DNA from: Maribellus sediminis
GTDB taxonomy: Bacteria; Bacteroidota; Bacteroidia; Bacteroidales; Prolixibacteraceae
Length of the DNA: 64,000 nucleotides
Assembly: GCF_011799805.1 (NCBI RefSeq)
Contig: NZ_WXUB01000008.1
Location: forward strand, 62,001-126,000
Direction: 5' to 3'
How positions within the stretch are numbered: the stretch's first letter is position 1; every line of letters starts with the position of its first letter. A program made the translations under genes and the position numbers. The notes beneath the pieces were generated by a model. The model made no database searches and was not told the origin of the DNA. It saw only the letters and a list, made by a program, of their open reading frames with translations. Below, in pieces: positions 25,903-34,305 of the stretch.

Positions 25903-26814
25903 ATGAAAGCAAACAGCATTCTCGAGACTATTGGCAACACGCCACATGTACGATTAAGCAGACTATTTCCTGGAGATTATGAAGTATGGGTAAAAGTTGA
26001 AAAGACAAATCCGGGCGGAAGTATCAAAGACCGAATTGCCTTGCAAATGATTGAAGATGCAGAAGCAAAAGGAATTATCAAAGAAGGATCGGTAATTATT
26101 GAGCCCACATCAGGGAATACCGGTATTGGTCTGGCACTGGTTGCTGCGGTGAAAGGTTACCGCTTAATATTGACCATGCCCGAGTCGATGTCGCTGGAAC
26201 GTAGAAAAGTTTTACTGGCGCTGGGAGCCGAGTTGGAATTAACACCCAAAGAAAAAGGGATGAAGGGATCGATTGCCAAAGCTGAAGAACTGGCAGCAGA
26301 AATTCCTAACTCTTGGATTCCGCTTCAGTTTGCCAATCCGTCGAATGTAGAAGCCCACCGAAAATTTACGGCTCAGGAAATTCTAAAGGATTTCCCGGAA
26401 GGATTTGATTACCTGATCACCGGCGTGGGAACCGGAGGACATATAACGGGTGTAGCTGAAGTGTTGAAAGAAAAATTCCCGAACCTGAAAGTATTTGCAG
26501 TTGAACCCGACACCAGCCCGGTTATCGGAGGAAAAGATCCGGGACCTCATGGGATACAGGGGATTGGAGCAGGTTTTATTCCTGATAACCTGAATACAGG
26601 GTTACTCGACGGAACCATCGAAATAGGAAAAGATGAAGCTTTTGAATATGCGCAAAAAGCAGCTAAAGAAGAAGGCTTGTTTGTTGGTATTTCATCGGGA
26701 GCCTCATTGGCGGCGGTGGCTAAAAAAATTAAGGAATTACCAAAAGGATCGCGAATTCTTACTTTTAGTTACGATCATGGCGAGCGTTACCTGAGTATTG
26801 AAGGCCTGTATTAA
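25903..26814 (+). CDS. cysK: Cysteine synthase (O-acetylserine sulfhydrylase)
   Basis: 303-residue PLP enzyme that makes cysteine from O-acetylserine and sulfide in the cytosol. The PLP lysine is Lys42 in NPGGSIKDR. The substrate loop [10 protein letters not shown] lies at about residue 69, the phosphate-binding loop is [10 protein letters not shown], and the C-terminal SSGASL is also typical. Length fits CysK/CysM (about 300); assignment to the CysK rather than CysM branch is likely but not proven. It has a terminator on each side, the upstream one inside a putative Cys-responsive leader. Confidence 0.93.
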   Translation: MKANSILETIGNTPHVRLSRLFPGDYEVWVKVEKTNPGGSIKDRIALQMIEDAEAKGIIKEGSVIIEPTSGNTGIGLALVAAVKGYRLILTMPESMSLERRKVLLALGAELELTPKEKGMKGSIAKAEELAAEIPNSWIPLQFANPSNVEAHRKFTAQEILKDFPEGFDYLITGVGTGGHITGVAEVLKEKFPNLKVFAVEPDTSPVIGGKDPGPHGIQGIGAGFIPDNLNTGLLDGTIEIGKDEAFEYAQKAAKEEGLFVGISSGASLAAVAKKIKELPKGSRILTFSYDHGERYLSIEGLY

Positions 26815-26844
26815 CAGATACTAAAACATAAAATATAGACCAAG

Positions 26845-26890
26845 AAGGATCCTGTATGTCAGTTGACAAGCAGGATCCTTTGTTGTTTAT
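26845..26890 (+). terminator. Terminator of cysK
   Basis: AAGGATCCTG / CAGGATCCTT (26845-26854 and 26871-26880) with an inner GTCA/TGAC pair, followed by TTGTTGTTT; an imperfect T-tract. Confidence 0.7.
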
Positions 26891-26982
26891 AATCAGTGGA
26901 TTCATCGAATTAGTATCGAAAAAACTGATAGAACAAAAGCGAAATAAAGTTGTTCTAAAGGGTGAATTTTAAATGTAATACG

Positions 26983-27459
26983 ATGAAGAAAAGCATAGTA
27001 ATGTTTATTGTTGGATTAGTTTTGGGGCTGGTTCTGTCTGCTGTTATCACAGTTTCAGTACTTTCGAAGAACATGTTTGTTGTGCACGAAAGTAAATATG
27101 GATTCAACGAAACCATTGAACAACTTGAAAAATCTGCTGCCGAAAAGCAGTGGGGAATTCCGCACCGTTACGACCTTCAGAAAACCTTAAAAGTTAAAGG
27201 TGGTTATGATGTTGATCCTGTAAATGTTTTTTCGCTTTGTAAACCGGAACATGCCTACGGTATTCTGGGAAGCGATGATCAACGTTTGGTTTCAGCTTTG
27301 ATGCCCTGCCGGGTTGCTGTTTATGAGAAAGACGGGAAAACCTATTTTTCGATGTTGAACGCCGGGTTGTTTTCGCGTTTCATGGGCAAGGAAGTACAGG
27401 AAGTTATGGGAGCTGCCAGTTCCGAAAATCTGGAAATATTAGAGCCCCTGATAAATTAA
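26983..27459 (+). CDS. DUF302-domain membrane-anchored protein
   Basis: 158 residues from ATG 26983 (MKKSIVMFIVGLVLGLVLSAV). A GTG 21 nt upstream is in frame but adds nothing recognisable. One N-terminal transmembrane anchor precedes a DUF302-type domain, with the pattern FNETIEQLEKSAAEKQWGIPH, VFSLCKPEHAYGIL and LMPCRVAVYEKDGKTYFSML. DUF302 proteins are widespread, small and of unknown function. The next gene, encoding a heavy-metal-associated lipoprotein, is 49 nt away, so a periplasmic thiol or metal role is possible but unproven. Confidence 0.85.
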   Translation: MKKSIVMFIVGLVLGLVLSAVITVSVLSKNMFVVHESKYGFNETIEQLEKSAAEKQWGIPHRYDLQKTLKVKGGYDVDPVNVFSLCKPEHAYGILGSDDQRLVSALMPCRVAVYEKDGKTYFSMLNAGLFSRFMGKEVQEVMGAASSENLEILEPLIN

Positions 27460-27508
27460 AAAGAGATAAACCACGTTTTAAAGAATATCAAATCAAAAAA
27501 TCAAAAAA

Positions 27509-27820
27509 ATGAAAAATTTACTAGCCTTATTACTTGCCATTACTTTTTTTGCCTGTAGTTCAGGAGAGAAAAAGACGGAAGAAAAAACAGCAGCTCCGGC
27601 TGAAATTGTTGAAGCCTCATTAAGTATCGGAGGAATGACCTGCGAACATTGTGTAATGTCGGTTACCAAAGGAATTGAAGGTGTTGAAGGTGTTGAATCG
27701 GTTGTGGTTACTCTGGAAGATTCAACTGCCGTAGTAAAATACGATGCGTCAGTGGTTGCTTCCGGCGACCTGGAAAAAGCCGTTGAAAAACGCGGTTATC
27801 GGGTAAAAACTTCAGAATAA
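27509..27820 (+). CDS. HMA-domain lipoprotein (metal-binding)
   Basis: 103 residues. A lipoprotein signal LLALLLAITFFAC has Cys16 as the lipidation site. A short charged linker (GEKKTEEKTAAPAE) follows, then one heavy-metal-associated fold with GGMTCEHC, whose Cys45 and Cys48 would bind Cu(I) or a similar soft metal. The end ALEKAV-like EKAVEKRGYRV is standard for HMA domains. It would act as a surface or periplasmic copper carrier. No P-type ATPase is nearby. It is probably in one operon with the DUF302 gene. Confidence 0.88.
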   Translation: MKNLLALLLAITFFACSSGEKKTEEKTAAPAEIVEASLSIGGMTCEHCVMSVTKGIEGVEGVESVVVTLEDSTAVVKYDASVVASGDLEKAVEKRGYRVKTSE

Positions 27821-27931
27821 GAGATATAAACAGTTAGGTGTTCTCAAATTCTTTGTAAACATTTGGGTATAATATTTGTAGAAGTCGTATATTGCTTTTG
27901 AAGCCTGATGTGATAACTTAAGAACAAAAAA

Positions 27932-28078
27932 ATGAAAGAGAACAACGAAAAACTGGAAATGCAGGAGCGGGGACCTGTTTGGAAACCCAAAATTGGTATT
28001 CACTCCGGGATTTCGGAAAACACAATTCTGGTTTTCAGGAAATCGAAAAAATGGAAAATAAATGTGATCTTAAACTAA
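27932..28078 (+). CDS. Small hypothetical protein, 48 residues
   Basis: Open frame MKENNEKLEMQERGPVWKPK..., with a basic, hydrophobic second half (TILVFRKSKKWKIN). Its stop lies 3 nt before a strong terminator hairpin. It has no cysteine and no membrane segment, and I recognise no homologue. The A-rich ATG context (AAAAAAATGAAAGAG) and the terminator placement favour a real gene. Confidence 0.5.
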   Translation: MKENNEKLEMQERGPVWKPKIGIHSGISENTILVFRKSKKWKINVILN

Positions 28079-28081
28079 AAT

Positions 28082-28116
28082 AAAAGCTCCGGTCGTAAGA
28101 CCGGAGCTTTTTTATT
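28082..28116. terminator. Bidirectional terminator between the 48-residue gene and carB
   Basis: 13-bp stem AAAAGCTCCGGTC / GACCGGAGCTTTT (28082-28094 and 28099-28111), loop GTAA, with T-runs on both strands. It serves the small plus-strand gene and carB. Confidence 0.9.
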
Positions 28117-28132
28117 TCACTTTCCAAATAGT

Positions 28133-31100
28133 CTATTTGTACTCATCCCAACTCTTCACCTTAATATCCTCAAGTGTGTATTTGCATATTCCAGAAAGGA
28201 ATGCGCTGGCAACACGGGCATTGGTGATTAGTGGAATGTTATAGTCGATCGAGCTTCTGCGGATCGTGTATCCATTTTTCAATTCTCGCTGTGTGTGGTT
28301 CTTCGGAATATTGATCACCAGGTCGATCTGTTTTTCGCGGATCATATCCAAAGTATTTGGCGACTGCCCTTCTTCGTCAGGCCAGTAGATCAATGTATTT
28401 TCAACGCCGTTATCGCGGAAGAATTTATGGGTTCCTTCGGTGGCAAAAATGTTGTAGCCTTTCTCAACCAGTAACCTGGCACTGTTCAGCAATTCAACTT
28501 TGCCGCGTGAAGGACCGGACGAAATCAGGATGTTCTTTTTAGGGTAAGTATAACCCACCGAGAACATGGCTTTCAGAATCGCTTCGTAATACGATTCTCC
28601 GATACAGCCCACTTCACCGGTCGACGACATATCAACGCCCAGAACCGGGTCGGCTTTCAGCAAGCGGGCGAACGAGAATTGCGGGGCTTTAACACCCACA
28701 TAATCCAATTCGAACAGTGATTTATCCGGTTTCGGAACATCGATTCCCAGCATTACTTTCGTAGCAATTTCAATCAGGTTGAGCTTCATTACTTTCGAAA
28801 CAAAGGGGAAACTCCTCGATGCACGAAGGTTACACTCAATCACTTTAATATCGTTGTCTTTCGCCAGGAACTGCATGTTGAATGGCCCGGTAATTTCCAG
28901 TCCTTTTGCAATCTGGCGTGCAATTTTCTTGATTCTGCGAATCGTTTCCACATACAATTTCTGCGGTGGGAAAACGATGGTGGCGTCACCCGAGTGAACA
29001 CCTGCAAACTCCACGTGTTCTGAAATGGCGTAAGCGATCATTTCACCGTTGTTGGCCACTGCGTCAATTTCTATTTCCTTGGCATTTTCGATAAACTCGG
29101 TAACAACCACCGGGTGTTCTTTCGAAACGTTGGCGGCCATTTCCAGGAAATGCTCCAACTGGTCAGGGTTCGAAACCACATTCATTGCCGCACCAGAAAG
29201 TACGTAAGAAGGACGAATCAGAACCGGGTAACCGACTGTGTCAACAAATTTGTGAATTTCTTCTATGGTTGAAAGTCGTGCCCAGCGTGGCTGGTCAACA
29301 TTCAAAGTATCGAGTAATGATGAGAATTTCTCGCGGTCCTCGGCATTGTCGATCTTCACCGGCGATGTTCCCAGTACCGGAACATTCTGACCGTGCAATT
29401 TCATTGCCAGGTTATTCGGGATCTGACCACCCATTGAAACCACAACACCGTGCGGATTCTCCAGGTCGTAAACATCCATTACGCGCTCAAAAGTCAGCTC
29501 ATCAAAGTACAGCCTGTCACAAGTATCGTAGTCGGTACTTACCGTTTCGGGGTTGTAGTTGATCATTACCGAGCGGTAGCCCTGCTCTTTAATGGTGTTG
29601 ATCGTGTTTACGCTACACCAGTCAAATTCTACCGAACTTCCGATTCGATAAGCTCCTGAACCAAGTACCATCACCGATCGGTGATCTCCTAAATAATGAA
29701 CGTCATTTTCTGTTCCGTTATAAGTCAGGTACAGGTAGTTGGTTTGTGCGGGATATTCTCCGGCAAGCGTATCAATCTGTTTTACCACCGGCACAATACC
29801 GTTGGCTTTACGGAATGCCCGAACTTTTAGAATGTCATCATTCATATTGACATTCTTGCTGTTCAGAACCAAACGGGCAATCTGGAAATCGGAATAACCG
29901 GCTTGTTTTGATGCTTTTAACAGTGGAAGTGGCAATTCCTCCAAAGTGTTTATCGTTAACAGCTCCAGTTTTATTTTGTAGATATTGTTCAGCTTTTGCA
30001 GGAACCAGCGATCGATTTTTGTTTTATCGTGAATCTCATCGATCGAAAATCCTTTGTTGAATGCTTCTGCAATTGCAAAGATTCGGCGGTCGGTTGGATT
30101 GGTCAACTCTTCCTCAATTTCAGGAATGTTGATCTCTTCGCGGTTTCCGACAAAGCCGTGCATGCCGAGTCCAACCATTCGGATACCTTTTTGGATGGCT
30201 TCCTCAAAAGTACGGCCGATGGCCATGATCTCGCCAACCGATTTCATCGAGCTGCCGATGTTTTTCGAAACACCTACAAACTTACTCAAATCCCAGCGTG
30301 GAATTTTTACCACACAATAGTCAAGTGCAGGTTCAAACGCGGCAGTGGTAACTTTGGTAACCGAGTTTTTCAACTGGTGCAAACCGTAACCCAATCCGAG
30401 TTTCGCAGCTACAAAAGCCAGCGGATAACCGGTAGCTTTCGATGCCAGTGCCGATGAACGCGATAAACGGGCGTTCACTTCGATCACCCGGTAATCTTCC
30501 GAATACGGGTCGAGTGCGAACTGAACGTTACATTCTCCAACCACACCAACACGGCGGATAATTTTTATGGAGATTGCTCTTAGTTTGTGGTATTCCGAGT
30601 TTGACAAAGTTTGCGATGGAGCAACTACGATACTTTCACCGGTATGAATTCCCAGCGGGTCGAAGTTTTCCATGTTACACACTGTGATACAGTTGTCGTA
30701 TTTGTCGCGCACCACTTCGTATTCAACTTCTTTCCAGCCTTTGATCGATTCTTCAACCAGAATTTGCGGAGAGTATGAAAAGGCACTTCCGGCCAGTTTC
30801 TCCAGTTCTTCTTCGTTTTCGCAGAAACCTGAACCCAATCCTCCAAGCGTGTAAGCTGCGCGGATGATGATCGGAAAACCAACTTCTTTTGCAGCGGCTT
30901 TTGCTTCGGCCATGGTTGCGGCTGCGATACTTTTGGGTGTTTTAACACCAATTTCGCCAAGCATTTTGGCAAAAATGTCGCGGTCTTCGGTATCGATGAT
31001 CGATTGAACCGGTGTACCAACAACTTCTACATTGTATTTCTCGAGTACTCCCGATTTGAAAAGTGCAACACCGCAGTTCAGTGCTGTTTGACCTCCAAAT

Positions 31101-31363
31101 GCCAAGAGGATACCTTGTGGTTTCTCCTTCTTGATCACTTCTTCCACAAAATGTGGGGTAACCGGGAGGAAATAAATTTTATCGGCAATGTCATCCGAAG
31201 TCTGAATCGTTGCAATGTTCGGATTGATCAGAACAGTTTCAACTCCTTCTTCTTTCAGGGCTTTCAAGGCCTGTGACCCGGAATAATCGAATTCACCTGC
31301 TTCCCCGATTTTAAGGGCTCCCGACCCAAGAACGATTGCTTTTTTAATATGTGTTTCTATCAT
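28133..31363 (-). CDS. carB: Carbamoyl-phosphate synthase, large subunit
   Basis: 1076 residues, the standard length. The enzyme makes carbamoyl phosphate from bicarbonate, ammonia and two ATP, for arginine and pyrimidine synthesis. Two homologous ATP-grasp halves are visible. The first begins VLGSGALKIGEAGEFDYSG and the second VLGSGAYRIGSSVEFDWCSV, each with an Arg-rich ECN(V/L)-type strand (VIEVNARLSRSSALASKATG; VIECNLRASRSFPFVSK). The C-terminal MGS-like allosteric domain contains GYNIFATEGTHKFF. It is separated from carA by a four-helix-bundle gene. Confidence 0.98.
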   Translation of the reverse strand: MIETHIKKAIVLGSGALKIGEAGEFDYSGSQALKALKEEGVETVLINPNIATIQTSDDIADKIYFLPVTPHFVEEVIKKEKPQGILLAFGGQTALNCGVALFKSGVLEKYNVEVVGTPVQSIIDTEDRDIFAKMLGEIGVKTPKSIAAATMAEAKAAAKEVGFPIIIRAAYTLGGLGSGFCENEEELEKLAGSAFSYSPQILVEESIKGWKEVEYEVVRDKYDNCITVCNMENFDPLGIHTGESIVVAPSQTLSNSEYHKLRAISIKIIRRVGVVGECNVQFALDPYSEDYRVIEVNARLSRSSALASKATGYPLAFVAAKLGLGYGLHQLKNSVTKVTTAAFEPALDYCVVKIPRWDLSKFVGVSKNIGSSMKSVGEIMAIGRTFEEAIQKGIRMVGLGMHGFVGNREEINIPEIEEELTNPTDRRIFAIAEAFNKGFSIDEIHDKTKIDRWFLQKLNNIYKIKLELLTINTLEELPLPLLKASKQAGYSDFQIARLVLNSKNVNMNDDILKVRAFRKANGIVPVVKQIDTLAGEYPAQTNYLYLTYNGTENDVHYLGDHRSVMVLGSGAYRIGSSVEFDWCSVNTINTIKEQGYRSVMINYNPETVSTDYDTCDRLYFDELTFERVMDVYDLENPHGVVVSMGGQIPNNLAMKLHGQNVPVLGTSPVKIDNAEDREKFSSLLDTLNVDQPRWARLSTIEEIHKFVDTVGYPVLIRPSYVLSGAAMNVVSNPDQLEHFLEMAANVSKEHPVVVTEFIENAKEIEIDAVANNGEMIAYAISEHVEFAGVHSGDATIVFPPQKLYVETIRRIKKIARQIAKGLEITGPFNMQFLAKDNDIKVIECNLRASRSFPFVSKVMKLNLIEIATKVMLGIDVPKPDKSLFELDYVGVKAPQFSFARLLKADPVLGVDMSSTGEVGCIGESYYEAILKAMFSVGYTYPKKNILISSGPSRGKVELLNSARLLVEKGYNIFATEGTHKFFRDNGVENTLIYWPDEEGQSPNTLDMIREKQIDLVINIPKNHTQRELKNGYTIRRSSIDYNIPLITNARVASAFLSGICKYTLEDIKVKSWDEYK

Positions 31364-31452
31364 GGTAAATATTGATTTTCGAATGATGATTAACGATTGA
31401 AGATTTTTGATTGAGTGGTTTCAATGTAACCTTAATCGTTTTGTTCTACGCT

Positions 31453-31806
31453 TTAATTCTTTTTTGCTGTTTCTACACTCTTTACAAAAATGGAAATCAG
31501 TTCGTTGTTCTCATTATAGCACTCCTCAAGCAAAACAATCTGCTTCGTTAAATCGGAGTATTTTAAAATTTTCAATGCAACAAATGTTTCCCTAAGTTCC
31601 TTAAGGCAAACGCTCATTTTATGAATGAAATCTTTTTTTGATTCAGCACTCTGAGCTTCACCATAATTTAGAGCAGGAGATGTTCCTGAACGGACAATTT
31701 GACCTTTCATATGATTGCCCACAGGAGAATTGGGTAAAGTTTCTGCCAGCTTAATAATCAAAGCTGCAAACTTTATCAATCTTTCCTCTAAGTCAAATCG
31801 GTTCAT
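31453..31806 (-). CDS. Four-helix-bundle protein (S23/IVP family)
   Basis: 117 residues, all helical: RLIKFAALIIKLAETLPNS, GNHMKGQIVRSGTSPALNYGEAQSAESKKDFIHK and LKELRETFVALKILKYSD. This fits the 23S-rRNA intervening-sequence protein family, which is related to Avd of diversity-generating retroelements. The members are cytosolic pentamers of uncertain role. Finding one between carA and carB is unusual, and the short spacers on both sides carry the word GTTAATC/GATTAAC that also occurs in other spacers here. It probably reads with carA. Confidence 0.85.
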   Translation of the reverse strand: MNRFDLEERLIKFAALIIKLAETLPNSPVGNHMKGQIVRSGTSPALNYGEAQSAESKKDFIHKMSVCLKELRETFVALKILKYSDLTKQIVLLEECYNENNELISIFVKSVETAKKN

Positions 31807-31861
31807 CTCTTTTCTTCGTTCGTAATTCTTAAATCGTTAATCGATATTCTGAGATCTGTTT

Positions 31862-32941
31862 TTATTTTTTGCTTTCAACAATATTTTTAATGAATTCGTC
31901 GAATAAAAACTCGGTATCTGTCGGGCCGCTTGATGCTTCCGGGTGAAACTGAGTAGAGAAGAAAGGTTTGGTTTTATGACGGATTCCTTCGTTGGTATTG
32001 TCGTTTACGTTGGTAAACAATGGCTCCCAATCGGAAGGTAGCGATTCGGTTTGTACAGCGAAACCATGATTTTGAGAAGTTATGTAACATTTATTTGTGC
32101 CTTCCAAAAGAACAGGCTGGTTGTGACTGCGGTGACCGTATTTCAGTTTGTAAGTATCGGCTCCGGCTGCTCGGGCGAGTAACTGGTTGCCGAGGCAAAT
32201 TCCCATAATCGGTTTTTCATCGCCAATTACCGTTTTAATGTGCTCAACCGTTGCGTCGCACATGGCAGGGTCGCCAGGTCCGTTAGAAATAAATAATCCG
32301 TCGAATTCTTCTGATCTGAAATCGTAGTCCCATGGCACGCGGATAACAGTAGTATTTCGGTTTAACAGGCAACGGATGATGTTGTTTTTTACTCCGCAAT
32401 CAATCAAAACAACCTTGTGTTCTCCGTCGCCATAAACTTCGCGCTCGGTGCAGCTGGCAATGGCAACCAGGTTTTCTTTGTTCGGATCGTAGAAATCAAT
32501 TTCTTCTTCAAATTCAATTTTGCCAAGCATCGAACCTTTTTCACGTAAAATTTTTGTTAAGGCTCTCGTGTCGATGTCGAATAATCCCGGAACTTCGTAT
32601 TCTTTCAACCAATCCGACAAACTTTTTTCGGCATTCCAGTGACTGAATTCAAAGGAGTAATCAGAAATGATCAGTCCGGTAATGTGTAACTTATGCGATT
32701 CATAATGCTTATGAATGCCGTTTTCTTTGTTACCAACCGGAACTCCGTAATTTCCGATCATCGGGTAGGTCGATACCAGTATCTGGCCGGTGTAAGAAGG
32801 GTCGGTTAAACTTTCAGGATAACCGGTCATAGCGGTGTAGAACACAACTTCGCCGGCTACTGCCTTCTCGCTTCCAAAAGATTTCCCGATAAAAACGGTA
32901 CCATCTTCTAATGTTAATTTTGCCTGTTTTACTTTAAACAT
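31862..32941 (-). CDS. carA: Carbamoyl-phosphate synthase, small (glutaminase) subunit
   Basis: 359 residues from ATG 32941 (MFKVKQAKLTLEDGT); a longer frame starts inside the leader hairpin region and is rejected. The N-terminal CPSase domain includes GEVVFYTAMTGYPESLTDPSYTGQ in pieces. The class I glutaminase has the nucleophile Cys in GICLGNQLL (commonly GICLGHQ elsewhere) and the His/Glu pair in STQFHPEAS. It delivers ammonia to CarB. A leader with a candidate Arg-rich miniframe and a terminator lies upstream. Confidence 0.97.
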   Translation of the reverse strand: MFKVKQAKLTLEDGTVFIGKSFGSEKAVAGEVVFYTAMTGYPESLTDPSYTGQILVSTYPMIGNYGVPVGNKENGIHKHYESHKLHITGLIISDYSFEFSHWNAEKSLSDWLKEYEVPGLFDIDTRALTKILREKGSMLGKIEFEEEIDFYDPNKENLVAIASCTEREVYGDGEHKVVLIDCGVKNNIIRCLLNRNTTVIRVPWDYDFRSEEFDGLFISNGPGDPAMCDATVEHIKTVIGDEKPIMGICLGNQLLARAAGADTYKLKYGHRSHNQPVLLEGTNKCYITSQNHGFAVQTESLPSDWEPLFTNVNDNTNEGIRHKTKPFFSTQFHPEASSGPTDTEFLFDEFIKNIVESKK

Positions 32942-32954
32942 ATTGAACTGCGTA

Positions 32955-32993
32955 ATTAAAAAAAATGCGTTTGCCTTAAACACAAACGCATTT
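32955..32993 (-). terminator. Terminator-like hairpin in the carA leader
   Basis: On the minus strand, AAATGCGTTTG / CAAACGCATTT (32993-32983 and 32973-32963), 11 bp with a 9-nt loop, is followed by a T-run of 8, only 14-22 nt before the carA ATG. Nothing upstream on this strand needs terminating except the carA transcript itself, so an attenuator is the natural reading. Confidence 0.75.
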
Positions 32994-32996
32994 CAG

Positions 32997-33038
32997 TTAT
33001 CTTCTCTCTTGTATTTTCAAATAAGTATTGTTGCCCAT
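32997..33038 (-). CDS. Candidate carA leader peptide ending Arg-Arg
   Basis: 13-codon frame MGNNTYLKIQERR, TAA stop, 3 nt before the terminator hairpin. The last two codons are AGA AGA. Arginine is an end product of the carAB pathway, so stalling there would cover the 5' arm of the hairpin. No strong antiterminator was found. The frame is short enough to be chance. Confidence 0.4.
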   Translation of the reverse strand: MGNNTYLKIQERR

Positions 33039-33078
33039 AAATAAAGACCGTAACCTTAAGCTAAAATCAATATCGCTG

Positions 33079-33086
33079 CAAAAATA
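33079..33086 (-). promoter_or_regulatory. -7 element of the carA promoter
   Basis: TATTTTTG on the minus strand matches TAnnTTTG; a good -33 TTTG was not found at the right distance. It predicts a leader of about 130 nt before carA. Confidence 0.5.
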
Positions 33087-33107
33087 ACAAATATTCTGAA
33101 CTTTAAG

Positions 33108-33137
33108 TTTGAAAAATCATTGAAATGCATAAATTTG
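33108..33137 (+). promoter_or_regulatory. Promoter of argR
   Basis: TTTG (33108-33111), an 18-nt spacer and TAAATTTG (33130-33137). The predicted start point is about 33143, only a few nt before ATG 33146. Confidence 0.7.
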
Positions 33138-33160
33138 CATTCAAAATGAATATTTATTCA
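33126..33160 (+). promoter_or_regulatory. Pair of ARG boxes (ArgR operators) over the argR promoter
   Basis: Box 2 TGAATATTTATTCA (33147-33160) is a perfect match to the E. coli ARG-box core TGAATwwwwATTCA. Box 1 TGCATAAATTTGCA (33126-33139) matches 11 of 14 positions. Their centres are exactly 21 bp apart, the spacing ArgR hexamers use. Box 1 covers the -7 element and box 2 the start codon, so ArgR should repress itself. Confidence 0.75.
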
Positions 33161-33643
33161 GTGAAGAATAAAGTACAACGGCAATTAGAGATCAGAAAAA
33201 TCATCCAGGAGGGAAATGTTCATAGTCAGGATGAACTGTTGGCGGCCTTAAAGGATAACGGGTACGAGCTGACCCAGGCAACTTTGTCGCGCGATTTGAA
33301 AGTATTGCAGGTGGCTAAAGTTCCGCATCCGGTAAAAGGTTATGTGTATTCGATTCCTGCAGGTGGCGAACAGATGGTGAGTAGCGCTGAGCAAATCAGA
33401 GTGAATTACCTGGCCGACGGTTTTAAAGGTCTGCAGTTCTCGGGAAACCTGGCGGTGTTACGCACCCTGCCCGGTTATGCCAGCAGTATTGCAGCGGTTA
33501 TCGATCAGTCGAATACCTGGGAGATTATTGGTACAGTTGCCGGCGACGACACCATTTTAATTATACAGAGAGAGGGGATATCAAAAAACGATTTGATGCA
33601 GGCATTAATAAGAATAATGCCTAAGCTGAGAGAAAAGTTATAA
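33146..33643 (+). CDS. argR: Arginine repressor
   Basis: 165 residues from ATG 33146. The ATG at 33125 lies upstream of the predicted transcription start and is rejected. An N-terminal winged helix (QRQLEIRKIIQEGNVHSQDELL, recognition helix TQATLSRDLK) precedes a C-terminal hexamerisation domain with the arginine-binding GTVAGDDTILII. ArgR uses arginine as co-repressor and binds ARG boxes. It is divergent from carA and heads the arg/pro cluster; GNAT follows after 8 nt. Confidence 0.95.
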   Translation: MNIYSVKNKVQRQLEIRKIIQEGNVHSQDELLAALKDNGYELTQATLSRDLKVLQVAKVPHPVKGYVYSIPAGGEQMVSSAEQIRVNYLADGFKGLQFSGNLAVLRTLPGYASSIAAVIDQSNTWEIIGTVAGDDTILIIQREGISKNDLMQALIRIMPKLREKL

Positions 33644-33651
33644 CAGGAAAC

Positions 33652-34305
33652 ATGAAAAGTCTCAAAAATATTACAGTTGAAATAGCCACAGAGAAGCATC
33701 TGAAATTCATCGATGATATTAATGATGCTATCGATCTGGCATCGAAACAAAGAGGTACCGGTATCGCACGCCGAACCAACGAATACCTCACCATGAAAAT
33801 GAATGAGGGAAAAGCCATCATTGCTACCGACGGCGACACCTTTGCCGGTTTTTGTTACATTGAAGAGTGGCAGGAGAAGGGTTTTGTGGCCAACTCCGGA
33901 TTGATCGTTGTGGATGAATACCGTGGTATGGGTTTGGCAAAAGAGATCAAAAAGAAAGCTTTCGAGCTATCCCGGAAGAAATATCCGAATTCGAAAATAT
34001 TTGGTCTTACAACCGGCTTGGCGGTTATGAAAATTAACCACGAATTGGGTTATCGTCCCGTAACTTTTTCCGAACTTACATTGGACGACCAGTTCTGGAA
34101 AGGTTGCCAGGGTTGTGTGAATCATGATATTCTGGAAAGGACCGGCCGAAGCAAGTGTTTGTGTACCGGAATGTTGTATGATCCGGCATGGGAAAAACCG
34201 AATTTCAAAAGCGTAAACGGAATCAAAAAAAGAAGCCTGCTCGATCTTATTCCACGATTGAGACCGGCGATGGCAGGTAAGAAAAATACATTAAAAAAAG
34301 ATTAA
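33652..34305 (+). CDS. GNAT acyltransferase, candidate N-acylglutamate synthase of the arg cluster
   Basis: 217 residues. GNAT motif A is VVDEYRGMGLAKEIKKKAF at about residue 85, and the fold continues with KINHELGYRPVTFSEL. The C-terminal part carries four cysteines in CQGC...CLC, a possible metal site not normal for GNATs. Because it lies between argR and argG, it probably performs the first step, acylating the glutamate nitrogen with acetyl- or succinyl-CoA. That assignment rests on context; the sequence only shows a GNAT. Confidence 0.8.
   Translation: MKSLKNITVEIATEKHLKFIDDINDAIDLASKQRGTGIARRTNEYLTMKMNEGKAIIATDGDTFAGFCYIEEWQEKGFVANSGLIVVDEYRGMGLAKEIKKKAFELSRKKYPNSKIFGLTTGLAVMKINHELGYRPVTFSELTLDDQFWKGCQGCVNHDILERTGRSKCLCTGMLYDPAWEKPNFKSVNGIKKRSLLDLIPRLRPAMAGKKNTLKKD

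Noticed and set aside
32942-32983. N-terminal extension of carA
   Set aside because: It would begin inside the leader terminator hairpin and adds 14 residues not seen in CarA.
33125-33145. Upstream ATG for argR
   Set aside because: It lies within ARG box 1 next to the -7 element, upstream of the predicted transcription start.
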